Shown here: positions 1-7,756 of the stretch, one piece after another
Layout: each line of letters opens with the position of its first letter
Numbering within the stretch: position 1 is the first letter of the stretch
Assembly: GCF_024347455.1 (NCBI RefSeq)
Contig: NZ_AP025483.1
Span: 1,240,001 to 1,304,000 of the forward strand
Direction of reading: 5' to 3'
Source of the DNA: Vibrio echinoideorum
GTDB lineage: Bacteria; Pseudomonadota; Gammaproteobacteria; Enterobacterales; Vibrionaceae
Length of the DNA stretch: 64,000 bases
Notes under the pieces: generated by a model
Told to the model about the DNA's origin: nothing
Database searches by the model: none
The model's input: the letters and a program-made list of their open reading frames with translations, nothing else
Position numbers and translations under genes: made by a program

Positions 1-132
1 TAATTCAGAAATGTCACAAAGAGTAGAGAAATGCATTACAGGTAAGATTGACGCATCAAATATCAAATGATGATTTGCAGATTTACTAATTGAAAATGAT
101 ACACAAAAAACGTTATGGATAGCTTTTAATAT

Positions 133-744
133 ATGAAAAAACTAATTATTGCAACGTCACTAGTTACAGCTCTAGTTGGCTGCCAAAGCAACAACAATAC
201 ACTAGAGCAAGCTCAAAATTTTGCGTCATGTACGTTCCCAGATGCACCGACTGTCGAAGCCCCTGGTTGGATCTGTGATGTGGTTCCTACAGATGTAGCG
301 ATTGGTGCAACAGGTTATGCGAAGAAAAGCGCAGCAGGTATGAGCGTTATGCGCAAAATTGCTGTGAATGATGCTCGTGTAAACCTTGCCGCGGAATTTG
401 AAACAGATGTGAGTAACCTATTTCAATCTGCTACCGACGGTGCTGTCTCAACATCTGCTGGGGAAGGCGTAACGCTAGTAACTGAGAATGTTCAAGAGGC
501 ATTTGAAAACATTACTAAATCGGTAGTGAGTAAAAGACTTACAAATAGCCGAATATTGGTAAGCCAAGCAAGCCCTGCAGGCGGTCTTTATGTATTAGTT
601 GGCATGGACCAAGCTGCTTATGATGCAAATATGAATAAAATTATCGACGAAGTAGGTGGTGAAGATTCTGCTCTTTGGAATCAATTCAACGACGATAAGG
701 CAGCCGCAGATCTTGCTGCCGTATTCGATTCTTTGAAAAAATAA
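133..744 (+). CDS. LPP20-family-like lipoprotein
   Basis: A 203-residue predicted lipoprotein. The N-terminus is a short basic and hydrophobic signal ending in the lipobox LVGC, with Cys17 as the likely lipidated residue. Position +2 is Gln, so outer-membrane sorting is expected. Residues about 50-150 contain an alanine-rich stretch (IAVNDARVNLAAEF) followed by a helical V/T/S-rich part, a pattern typical of LPP20-type envelope lipoproteins. The function of that family is mostly unknown. It lies just upstream of a lytic transglycosylase gene in the same direction, but a good terminator separates them, so it is probably transcribed alone. Lipoprotein assignment is firm; family assignment is from memory of the pattern. 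Confidence 0.75.
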   Translation: MKKLIIATSLVTALVGCQSNNNTLEQAQNFASCTFPDAPTVEAPGWICDVVPTDVAIGATGYAKKSAAGMSVMRKIAVNDARVNLAAEFETDVSNLFQSATDGAVSTSAGEGVTLVTENVQEAFENITKSVVSKRLTNSRILVSQASPAGGLYVLVGMDQAAYDANMNKIIDEVGGEDSALWNQFNDDKAAADLAAVFDSLKK

Positions 745-772
745 TCGTTGTTTGACGATCAGTTAAAGTGAA

Positions 773-797
773 AAAGGCCACCTATAGAGTGGCCTTT
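773..797 (+). terminator. Intrinsic terminator after the lipoprotein gene
   Basis: Nine-base arms AAAGGCCAC / GTGGCCTTT with a 7-base loop, followed by a T-rich run. It sits 28 bases after the lipoprotein stop and ends 26 bases before the transglycosylase start. Confidence 0.85.
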
Positions 798-823
798 GTT
801 TCTATACACTCTCGGAGTTAGTT

Positions 824-2290
824 ATGTATAAAACGATCACCAAGACAGGGCTGGCTATTGCAATATCAGCAGCTGTTAGCTTTCCAACACTCGCAGTGTC
901 AGATAGCCAAAAGCAACAACTTAATAATGCGGTTGTAAAAGCAAGCCAATCCCAAGAAGAAAAACTTAAAGAATTTCATACGTATGTAAATGCATACTTG
1001 GATGAGTATGAACAATGGCGTGACGAATATACCAATAAACTTGATGAGCGCCGTACAGACCTTATAAAAACTTGGGGTGAAGGAGAGGTATCTTCTCAAA
1101 CAAAGCAGGTCGATTATTCACAAAACGACCAAGTAAAGACTGCAGTGGATTATGAAAGTAATACCGCTACGGTTTCTGTTTTAGTTGATGAAGACAGTAG
1201 CCCTGAAGAGATAGAAGCGCTTGTAAGAAAAATCCCTGTTGAAGTTGAGGGGAAAACGGTTGATCTAGCCAATCTGAAAGCGGAAGACCATGCGGTTTTG
1301 TATTCTTTAGATAAAGAGCAACAAGAAAAGAACTTTGTTATTGAACAAACGCAGAGTCAAATGAATGAACTTGATGTTCAAGCGGAGCGATTGATTCAAT
1401 CTGATACCGGTATTCCTGACTCGTTCATCTACCAGCGAGCGCACAGTAAGAAATTAGCACTGCTCACTAAAGCACAAGAGCGTATTGCTGCCCAGACTAA
1501 GCTTTATAACGAAATGCGAGCCAAACATGGCATAGCGGTTGGTCAATCAGAGACGTTAGTAGCTGAAAAAGCAAAAGAAGTTGAAAAGGTAGAGTCAACG
1601 CCAGTACAAGAAGCTCCGAAAGTAGCTGAAAAACTGGTGAAGGTTATACCTAAAACTCAAGTTGTGAAGCCAAAACCAACTTCCGACATAGTATCTGTTC
1701 CTAATCAGTCAAAGAAGGTGGTTAGCTATAAAGTGAAGCTTCCTGAGAATAGCTTGAAATCTCGTGCGAGCAAATATACACCTCTCGCAGAGAAAGAAAG
1801 CAAGAACTGGGAAATAGATGCAGCATTGATTATGGCAATAATGCACTCTGAATCCGCTTTTCGCCCAGATGCTAAATCCCACGTCCCGGCGTTTGGTTTG
1901 ATGCAAGTGGTACCAACCAGCGCGGGGCATGATGTAAATAAACAAGTTCGAAATATTGATGCGCCAATGAAGGCTTCAGATTTGTATCAACCCGTCATCA
2001 ACGTTGAAACTGGCACTGCTTATTTAGACATCTTAAATAGTAAATATTTACGTAAGATCGAGAATGATCAAAGTCGTTTGTATTGCATGATTGCGGCTTA
2101 CAATACCGGTGCGGGAAACGTTGCCCGTGCGTTTAACAAAGACCGCTCAACTAGCATTGGCAAAGCATCTAAAGTGATCAATAAGATGACTCCTGAAGAA
2201 GTGTACAACCAATTGGTCGCGAAGTTGCCATACGATGAAACAAAAAATTATTTGAAGAAAGTGAACAGCCGTATCGCACTATACAAATAA
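824..2290 (+). CDS. MltC-like lytic murein transglycosylase
   Basis: Predicted periplasmic peptidoglycan-cleaving enzyme of 488 residues. A signal peptide (about residues 1-24, ending near TLA) has no lipobox, unlike E. coli MltC, which is a lipoprotein. Residues about 30-240 form a charged helical region resembling the DUF3393 domain found before the catalytic domain in MltC-type proteins. A Lys/Pro/Val/Glu-rich linker spans about 245-300. The C-terminal SLT domain (about 310-485) has the catalytic motif HSESAF with Glu343, then GLMQVVP and AAYNTGAGN, the usual family-1 signatures. It has its own terminator-bounded unit upstream; the next genes follow within 70 bases. Family is clear; it might be soluble or anchored through the uncleaved signal. 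Confidence 0.88.
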   Translation: MYKTITKTGLAIAISAAVSFPTLAVSDSQKQQLNNAVVKASQSQEEKLKEFHTYVNAYLDEYEQWRDEYTNKLDERRTDLIKTWGEGEVSSQTKQVDYSQNDQVKTAVDYESNTATVSVLVDEDSSPEEIEALVRKIPVEVEGKTVDLANLKAEDHAVLYSLDKEQQEKNFVIEQTQSQMNELDVQAERLIQSDTGIPDSFIYQRAHSKKLALLTKAQERIAAQTKLYNEMRAKHGIAVGQSETLVAEKAKEVEKVESTPVQEAPKVAEKLVKVIPKTQVVKPKPTSDIVSVPNQSKKVVSYKVKLPENSLKSRASKYTPLAEKESKNWEIDAALIMAIMHSESAFRPDAKSHVPAFGLMQVVPTSAGHDVNKQVRNIDAPMKASDLYQPVINVETGTAYLDILNSKYLRKIENDQSRLYCMIAAYNTGAGNVARAFNKDRSTSIGKASKVINKMTPEEVYNQLVAKLPYDETKNYLKKVNSRIALYK

Positions 2291-2355
2291 GACTTGTAGC
2301 AAGCACATGGAAAGGCGTGTGCTTTAATCCCTTTTTAGAGTTGTTGAGAGTAACA

Positions 2356-2526
2356 ATGTTTAAGATTTTTGCTTTATTTTTCATCGTCATTGGTATTTAC
2401 CTAGGTCTTAATTACAGCGATGAAATTAAAAATATAATGGATACAGAGGCTTTTGAGCGAGTGCAAGAACGAGCTGAAGACGGTAAAGATGCATTGATGG
2501 ATACAATTGACGAGATTAAAGGCTGA
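2356..2526 (+). CDS. Small single-pass membrane protein
   Basis: A 56-residue protein starting MFKIFALFFIVIGIYLG. An upstream in-frame ATG at 2317 exists, but the ATG at 2356 is preceded by a GAG-containing purine stretch and gives a clean N-terminal membrane segment. One transmembrane helix (residues 2-18) is followed by a highly charged helical tail rich in Glu, Asp and Lys. The stop codon lies 2 bases before the start of the next gene, so the two are almost certainly co-translated. I do not recognise the family. The arrangement suggests a membrane partner or anchor for the next protein. Confidence 0.6.
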   Translation: MFKIFALFFIVIGIYLGLNYSDEIKNIMDTEAFERVQERAEDGKDALMDTIDEIKG

Positions 2527-2528
2527 TC

Positions 2529-3335
2529 ATGTCTGAAGAACAAAAAAAAGATGTTCCAAAAGAAATTCAAGATGAGCTCAAAGAGCTCCAAGATAACCAA
2601 GAGTCGTTGTTAGAGGCTCAAAGTAAAGGGAACTTGGCGCGCACTATTGGTTTGTTGTCTGTAGTTTCAATTGCTTTGGGTGGGTTTAACGATAGTTTTG
2701 ATGCAATCGAAAAGATGGTTGATTTTAGTCTTTCACAAATGACTGATATTCCGTCACACAAAAAGCTTGAAAAAGTGTACATCCGCTCATCAGCTGAAGT
2801 CTTAGATCAGACATTTGGTGCCCCCGTTTATATCAAGCGTTCAACTGGCGATGACGTTATAAAGTACTACAAAGACGATAACTTTATTCTTTCATCTATT
2901 ACTAGAGATAATGCCATTGTTGCTTATCTTGTATTTCCAGATGAAGGCTTTACACCTGAAACATTAGAACATGCAGGTGGTTCGGAGTTTTTCAACCAAC
3001 CTTTTAATGCCATTGAAAGTGTCAATGAAATTCGAGCGTCGTTCGCTAGAACCGGCAATTATTACATTGAAGAAAATAATGGCGGTGAGTTTGGCTACTT
3101 ATATTCGTCAATCAGTGGTGCTAGTGAATTCATTGCACCTTTGACAAAAAACAATAGGAAATTGCTTTCTGAAGTTGTTGACTCGCTGGCTATGGATACA
3201 CATGTCGTAAAGAGCGTACAGTCTTTACGTTTGAATGCGAAGCCTAATTTCTATGGTTATAGTACGTTAGGTGTAGGGGCTCTAGAAGAAGCTATTTTGT
3301 CTAACACTGAATATCGTTTAATTCATAAGAGTTAA
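2529..3335 (+). CDS. Uncharacterised membrane-anchored protein
   Basis: A 268-residue protein of unknown function. Residues 1-33 are very rich in Glu, Lys and Gln and look helical (possible coiled coil). One weak hydrophobic segment lies at about 38-55. The rest (70-260) is a mixed alpha/beta domain with no catalytic motif I can name; it includes a phrase resembling a lipid- or calcium-stress-type sensor of unknown class (QTFGAPVYIKR, then repeated YLVFPDEGF-like strands). I have a faint recollection of similarity to proteins labelled 'ETEC_3214 domain', which is not informative about function and should be checked. It follows the 56-residue membrane protein by 2 bases and is closed by a hairpin, so the two genes form their own small unit. 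Confidence 0.65.
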   Translation: MSEEQKKDVPKEIQDELKELQDNQESLLEAQSKGNLARTIGLLSVVSIALGGFNDSFDAIEKMVDFSLSQMTDIPSHKKLEKVYIRSSAEVLDQTFGAPVYIKRSTGDDVIKYYKDDNFILSSITRDNAIVAYLVFPDEGFTPETLEHAGGSEFFNQPFNAIESVNEIRASFARTGNYYIEENNGGEFGYLYSSISGASEFIAPLTKNNRKLLSEVVDSLAMDTHVVKSVQSLRLNAKPNFYGYSTLGVGALEEAILSNTEYRLIHKS

Positions 3336-3349
3336 CCATTAACACATCA

Positions 3350-3375
3350 GTTCTAGCTTTTTACGAAGCTAGAAC
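3350..3375 (+). terminator. Terminator-like hairpin
   Basis: Ten-base perfect arms GTTCTAGCTT / AAGCTAGAAC with a 6-base loop, followed by only a short CTTATT. It lies between the stop at 3335 and the DHH gene at 3394, so it probably ends or attenuates the upstream two-gene unit. Confidence 0.6.
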
Positions 3376-3393
3376 CTTATTAGCAGTTGGATT

Positions 3394-4371
3394 ATGGCAA
3401 ATTTAAAGTTCGAAAGCTTTCTAGAGCGGCTTAAGGGTGATAAGAGAATCATTATCCAAGCTCATGACTTCCCTGACCATGATGCGATCTCTTCCGCATA
3501 CGCTCTGGCATATTTATTAAAAAAGAAAGGGTTGTGCCCGTTTATTACGTTTCATGGTTACATAGATAGAGTGTCACTCAGAAACTTAATCGATTGGATA
3601 GATATCCCAATCTACGAGCCAAAAGATTTAAAATTGCAACCGGATGATAAGATTATTGTTGTTGATGGTTGTATTGGTGAGAAAAATGTTATCGACTTTC
3701 CTGGGATAGAAGTGGGAGTGATAGATCACCATCAAGTGAAAGCGCCTGATTTTGTATGGTATTCCGATATACGCTCAAACTACGGTTCAACTGCAACCAT
3801 TATGGTTGAATATTACCGCTATTTTTCTTTGCCGATGCCACAGAATATCGCAACAGCACTACTGGTTGGTTTGAGCTTTGATACCGCAAATTTTACCCGA
3901 GGGGTAGGAAATGCTGATCTAAAAGCACTGTTGTATCTTCAGGCTAAGGCCAACAATGATATGGTTAACAAAATTTGTCGTAATCAAGTAGAGTTTCACG
4001 AATTAAAACTTTTCTATTCAATGCTCGATAGCTTACGTCGTGAAAAAAATGCAGCATTTGCTGTTCTCCCAGAAGGTTGTCCTAAAAATATGCTCGGTGT
4101 ATTAGGAGACTTCCTGTTAAGCGTTGATGAGCTCGATATCGTTGTACTCTCAGCGAGGAACAAAGAGAAAACATTTATTTCTCTTCGTTCAGAATGTTCT
4201 AAAAACAATGTAGCGAAGATAGTTAGAAGGGCTATAAACGAAAAAGGGATCGGTTTTGGTGGCGGACACCCTCATATGGCGGGCGGCATCATCAACAAAC
4301 AGTTTGAATTCAGTAATGAACTTGCTTGTGTTTATGACCTGATTCGACCGAGTCTAATGCTTGATGCTTAA
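3394..4371 (+). CDS. DHH/DHHA1 phosphoesterase, NrnA-like
   Basis: A 325-residue member of the DHH phosphoesterase superfamily. Motif I is HDFPDHD (residues 24-30), motif II is VVDG (89-92), motif III is DHH (111-113), and the C-terminal DHHA1 motif GGGHPHMAGG is at about 289-298. These supply the two-metal site and the substrate-clamping domain. Relatives degrade nanoRNA or pAp, or hydrolyse cyclic dinucleotides; the sequence alone does not decide which. Vibrio also has the unrelated oligoribonuclease Orn elsewhere in most genomes, so a different substrate is plausible. It stands alone between a hairpin and the convergent DeoR gene. Confidence 0.85.
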   Translation: MANLKFESFLERLKGDKRIIIQAHDFPDHDAISSAYALAYLLKKKGLCPFITFHGYIDRVSLRNLIDWIDIPIYEPKDLKLQPDDKIIVVDGCIGEKNVIDFPGIEVGVIDHHQVKAPDFVWYSDIRSNYGSTATIMVEYYRYFSLPMPQNIATALLVGLSFDTANFTRGVGNADLKALLYLQAKANNDMVNKICRNQVEFHELKLFYSMLDSLRREKNAAFAVLPEGCPKNMLGVLGDFLLSVDELDIVVLSARNKEKTFISLRSECSKNNVAKIVRRAINEKGIGFGGGHPHMAGGIINKQFEFSNELACVYDLIRPSLMLDA

Positions 4372-4420
4372 ACTTGTTTGCATAGATTGCTGGGTATTTT
4401 GAAAGGCTTAGCACTTTTAT

Positions 4421-5173
4421 TTAAGTATGAGCGTCATCTTCGACTAACTGTATGCTTAGTTCAGAAGGTAATTGGGTGTTGTTGGTGTATATACGATCAA
4501 ATTGCTCCAACGATGCTACCTTCAGAGCAGCAAAACGGCCCCATTTACTTGCGTCAGCTACGAGCCAGCTTTCACGGCTATTTTTGATAATAGATTTTGA
4601 AAGGTCGGCTTCAATTTGCTCATGTTCCATTGCAAAATGACTGTCTGTTACTGAGCCACAACCGCAAATACCAATGTCGGCTTCAAAATCGGAAAAGAAG
4701 TGGACCACGCTACTTCCCACCATGTCTTGATGTTCTCTGCGAAATAAACCACCCGCTAAATACACTTCAATCTGCTCGTTTGCTTCAAGGATTCGAGCGA
4801 CTTGCAGGTTATTGGTGATCACTCGTAATGCAGGCTTTGCTAATAAGTACTGTGCGATACGAGTGACGGTAGTGCCAATGCCCATCATTACCGTTGAACC
4901 TTCAGGTATAGCGTTTGCAACAGCCATGGCGATACTGTCTTTCGTTTCTGATTCAACACCAACACGGAATCGATAACTGGTGTTGGTTAGCGTTGTCGGT
5001 AAGCTCACGCCTCCGTGCACTCTTCGTGCTAAACCTTGTTCACATAAGTGGTTGACGTCACGACGAATGGTCTGAGTGGTTACGGCAAATAGCTCGGCTA
5101 GATGGTCGATCTGTACGTCTTGATTCGCTTTAAGCGTCGCGAGTATTTGTTTTTGGCGGTGGTTCAGTTCCAT
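4421..5173 (-). CDS. DeoR-family regulator, GlpR-like
   Basis: A 250-residue transcription factor. Residues 1-57 are the DeoR winged helix-turn-helix (TTQTIRRDVNHL recognition helix, then RRVHGGV). Residues 75-235 are the sugar-phosphate-isomerase-like sensor domain, with GIGTT and VITNNLQVA motifs that bind phosphorylated ligands in GlpR, DeoR and AgaR. The overall sequence reads closest to GlpR, whose inducer is glycerol-3-phosphate. It is the second gene of a unit with the glycerophosphodiesterase (9 bases apart), and the pair diverges from a TRAP transporter and a HAD phosphatase. I infer that it represses this locus and responds to a phosphorylated product made by it. Confidence 0.85.
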   Translation of the reverse strand: MELNHRQKQILATLKANQDVQIDHLAELFAVTTQTIRRDVNHLCEQGLARRVHGGVSLPTTLTNTSYRFRVGVESETKDSIAMAVANAIPEGSTVMMGIGTTVTRIAQYLLAKPALRVITNNLQVARILEANEQIEVYLAGGLFRREHQDMVGSSVVHFFSDFEADIGICGCGSVTDSHFAMEHEQIEADLSKSIIKNSRESWLVADASKWGRFAALKVASLEQFDRIYTNNTQLPSELSIQLVEDDAHT

Positions 5174-5182
5174 AAAAGCTCA

Positions 5183-5887
5183 CTAAAATTTGTTTGGTAC
5201 GTCGGTAATGATGTTATCAACACCTAGGTTGAGGTATTTACTCGCCAGCAGTGGGTCGTTTAGTGTCCATATTTTAAGTACTGCACCTGAAGCTTTGATT
5301 GTTTTTGCGGTCTGTTCATCAAGTATTCGGTGGTCAATGTGAATGCTGTATAGGTCGAGTTTCTGGAGTGATTCAAGGCTGAAATCATTCCATACTTCGC
5401 AGATAAACCCTCGTCTAACTTCAGGCATCAACTCTTGGCAAAGACTTAACGCTTCCTTTTTAAAGCTTGAGATGAGCAGTTTCTCGCTAGGAAAGTTCTT
5501 GTGCTTTATCAGCGCAATAACTTGGGTAACTAAGGGTTTGATCGCCTTATTGTCATATATCTTGATCTCAAGATTGAGAGTCAGACCGAGTTCTAGGCAC
5601 TTGTCTAGCGCTTCACTTAACGTCGGAATCGAGGTTCCTACAAACTCACTACCAAACCAACTTCCAGCATCTAAAGCCTGGAGTGCAGAGAGATCTAAGT
5701 CTGCAATATTCCCAGTCCCATTAGTACAGCGGTTCACCGTTTTATCATGAAAAACCATAGGGATACCGTCGGCACTGAGTTGGGCATCAATTTCAACCCA
5801 GCCTGCACCTGCTTTCGCTGCTTGCTCAATACTGACTAATGTATTTTCTGGTGCTAAAGAAGCGGCACCGCGGTGGCCTGTAATCAT
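5183..5887 (-). CDS. Glycerophosphodiester phosphodiesterase (UgpQ-type)
   Basis: About 234 residues of the GDPD TIM-barrel family, which hydrolyses glycerophosphodiesters to glycerol-3-phosphate and an alcohol. The signature HRGAASLAPENT is at the N-terminus, followed by the metal and catalytic segment EIDAQLSADG and VFHDKTVNR. I chose the inner ATG at 5887 because a GAGAA sequence sits a suitable distance before it and family members start right at the HRGA strand; the upstream ATG at 5926 would add 13 residues. No signal peptide, so it is cytoplasmic like UgpQ. It heads the unit with the DeoR gene, 234 bases from the divergent TRAP operon. Substrate head group unknown. Confidence 0.88.
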   Translation of the reverse strand: MITGHRGAASLAPENTLVSIEQAAKAGAGWVEIDAQLSADGIPMVFHDKTVNRCTNGTGNIADLDLSALQALDAGSWFGSEFVGTSIPTLSEALDKCLELGLTLNLEIKIYDNKAIKPLVTQVIALIKHKNFPSEKLLISSFKKEALSLCQELMPEVRRGFICEVWNDFSLESLQKLDLYSIHIDHRILDEQTAKTIKASGAVLKIWTLNDPLLASKYLNLGVDNIITDVPNKF

Positions 5888-5926
5888 AATGTATTCTCGA
5901 TGTTCATTTGAAAATTTAGGGGACAT

Positions 5927-6160
5927 TAGCTTTATTTTATTACAGATTTATTATCGATAGGCTATATCAACCCAATTTAACTGAGAACTGGTTAAAATAA
6001 GTCGGTTAGAGTTTATACAATAGTGAGACCTTATCCTCAATGTGTTCAAGTGGCTAAGATAAATGTTCATATGAATGTAATAATTCACTTACATACTCTA
6101 CGAAAACTTAATAACACCCTCTATATTTAGAAAAGATAGCCACGATAAGGTGATTAAAAA
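5927..6160. promoter_or_regulatory. Divergent control region of the GDPD/DeoR and TRAP/HAD genes
   Basis: A 234-base AT-rich gap between divergent genes. It contains the palindrome TTCATATGAA at 6066-6075 and a good Shine-Dalgarno (AAGG) just before the TRAP start. No confident -35/-10 pair was picked. It is the natural place for operators of the adjacent GlpR-like repressor; the exact site is not resolved. Confidence 0.35.
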
Positions 6161-7174
6161 ATGAAAAAGCTATTAGGTACAGTAATTATGGCGGCAACGT
6201 TACTTGTTGGTTGTGGTGAAGCTGACAAGGCTGGAGCGGAAGCTAAAGACGAGCCGATTAATATCAACATGAGCCTTGTGTTCACTCAAAACGAGTTGTT
6301 AACCCAAGAGCTCATCAAGGCGACTGACAAAATACGCGAAAGAACAGAAGGTTCGGTAAATATTAAAGTTTTTCCTGGTGGTCAGTTACCGGTTTATAAA
6401 GACAACTTGGAGCAAGTCGTTAACGGTGCAAACTGGATTGCCGTTGAGGATTTGACCTATCTGGGCGATTACGTACCAGACTTCGCTGCACTGGCAGGCC
6501 CAATGTTATACAACACGTATGATGAATATTTGGCGATGATGGATACGGAATTTGTCGCGGGCTTGAAGGCTAAAGCTGAAGAAAAAGGCATTAAAGTATT
6601 GAATGCAGACTATATGTTTGGGTTCCGTCACATGATCACCAATAAAGAGATTGTGAATTCTGAAGACATGAAAGGGATGCGTATCCGTGTTCCACAAAGT
6701 CAGTTGTTCATCAGCACACTTTCAGCAATGGGTGCGGCTCCAGCTTCTCTGCCATTCCCAGAAACTTATGCCGGTGTTCAACAAGGTGTTGTTGACGGCC
6801 TTGAAGGTTCGATTTTGACGATGTACTCAACCAAAATCTACGAAGTAGCAAAGAACATGTCTTTGACTAAACACTTCCTAGGCACGGTTGGTATCTACAT
6901 TTCACCGACACTTTGGGACAAATTTACGCCAGAGCAACAGCAAATCATCAATGAAGAGCTAGAAGCAGGCGCTGAATCTAATACTGCAGAGCTGGTTAAG
7001 CTTGATGTTGAATACACTCAAAAACTCGAAGAGCTAGGCGTTAAGTTTAATGAAGTTAACTCGGATGAGTTCAATGAGTTGACAGCGGACGTATATAACC
7101 AGTTCCCAACATGGAGCGAAGGTATACACGCAACGATTATGAAAGAATTGGAAACGATTCGAGCTGCACAGTAA
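6161..7174 (+). CDS. TRAP transporter substrate-binding lipoprotein (DctP family)
   Basis: A 337-residue DctP-type binding protein for a tripartite ATP-independent periplasmic transporter. The signature segment GMRIRVP (with the Arg that usually contacts a substrate carboxylate) is followed by TYAGVQQGVVDGLEGS, typical for the family. The signal peptide ends in a lipobox, LVGC, with Cys18 predicted to be lipidated and Gly at +2. Most Gram-negative DctP proteins are soluble periplasmic proteins, so this is unusual. It is the first gene of the operon with the small and large permeases and a HAD phosphatase; a terminator-like hairpin follows it. Substrate unknown; the neighbouring phosphodiesterase hints at a phosphate ester, polyol or related compound. 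Confidence 0.88.
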   Translation: MKKLLGTVIMAATLLVGCGEADKAGAEAKDEPININMSLVFTQNELLTQELIKATDKIRERTEGSVNIKVFPGGQLPVYKDNLEQVVNGANWIAVEDLTYLGDYVPDFAALAGPMLYNTYDEYLAMMDTEFVAGLKAKAEEKGIKVLNADYMFGFRHMITNKEIVNSEDMKGMRIRVPQSQLFISTLSAMGAAPASLPFPETYAGVQQGVVDGLEGSILTMYSTKIYEVAKNMSLTKHFLGTVGIYISPTLWDKFTPEQQQIINEELEAGAESNTAELVKLDVEYTQKLEELGVKFNEVNSDEFNELTADVYNQFPTWSEGIHATIMKELETIRAAQ

Positions 7175-7203
7175 TTCTGCGAATGTAGATTAATTCGTTA
7201 ATG

Positions 7204-7233
7204 AAAACGGCCTGATTTCCTTCAGGTCGTTTT
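7204..7233 (+). terminator. Hairpin between TRAP binding-protein and permease genes
   Basis: Twelve-base arms (AAAACGGCCTGA / TCAGGTCGTTTT, one G-U pair) with a 6-base loop and a short TTTATT context. It sits 30 bases after the binding-protein stop and 50 bases before the small permease start. It may act as a partial terminator or 3'-end stabiliser so that the binding protein is made in excess. Confidence 0.65.
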
Positions 7234-7282
7234 ATTCCTGAAGTAACCGACGTGATGTTGGGTATTTCATTGGAGAAGTCTT

Positions 7283-7747
7283 TTGTTTTTATTGAAAAAT
7301 ATTGAAGAAATCCTCGCCTCTATAGCTATTTCGATTACCGTTTTAGTGGTCATTATTAACGTTGTGTTGCGTTATGGGTTTGGATTTGTTGTCCCTTGGA
7401 GCGAAGAGCTATCGGTTATTTGCTTCATATGGGCTGTCTATTTAGGCATTAGTTCCTGCTATAAACACAAGCTCCACATGGGTGTTGATGTGGTGGTCGC
7501 CATGCTGCCAGAAAAAGCAAAAATCCCATTTAGGTTATGTGTTTCCTTCTTCCTACTGGCTCTGAACATTCTGATGGCTGTTCTGAGTTACCAATACTTG
7601 ATGTTATCCAATAAGGTAACACCAGTGATGGGCATGTCATATTTTTCTATCAATGGCGTGTTGTTACTCTGCTTTTCATTGATGGCAATCCACACGGTTC
7701 GATTCATCGTCAACGATGTCGCTTCTCTAAAGCGCTCTTTTAAGTAG
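7283..7747 (+). CDS. TRAP transporter small permease (DctQ)
   Basis: A 154-residue protein with four predicted transmembrane helices, matching the DctQ subunit. The motif VVPWSEELSVICFIWAVYLG is the family's conserved W-E-E region. The start is TTG at 7283, preceded by a strong GGAGAAG Shine-Dalgarno 7 bases upstream; no ATG fits the conserved N-terminus. It is followed 9 bases later by the large permease. It acts in the inner membrane as the scaffold of the QM complex. Confidence 0.88.
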   Translation: MFLLKNIEEILASIAISITVLVVIINVVLRYGFGFVVPWSEELSVICFIWAVYLGISSCYKHKLHMGVDVVVAMLPEKAKIPFRLCVSFFLLALNILMAVLSYQYLMLSNKVTPVMGMSYFSINGVLLLCFSLMAIHTVRFIVNDVASLKRSFK

Positions 7748-7756
7748 GTACGATTA

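Noticed and set aside
4378..4818. Several plus-strand open frames across the DeoR gene
   Set aside because: They are antisense shadows of the well-supported regulator on the minus strand.
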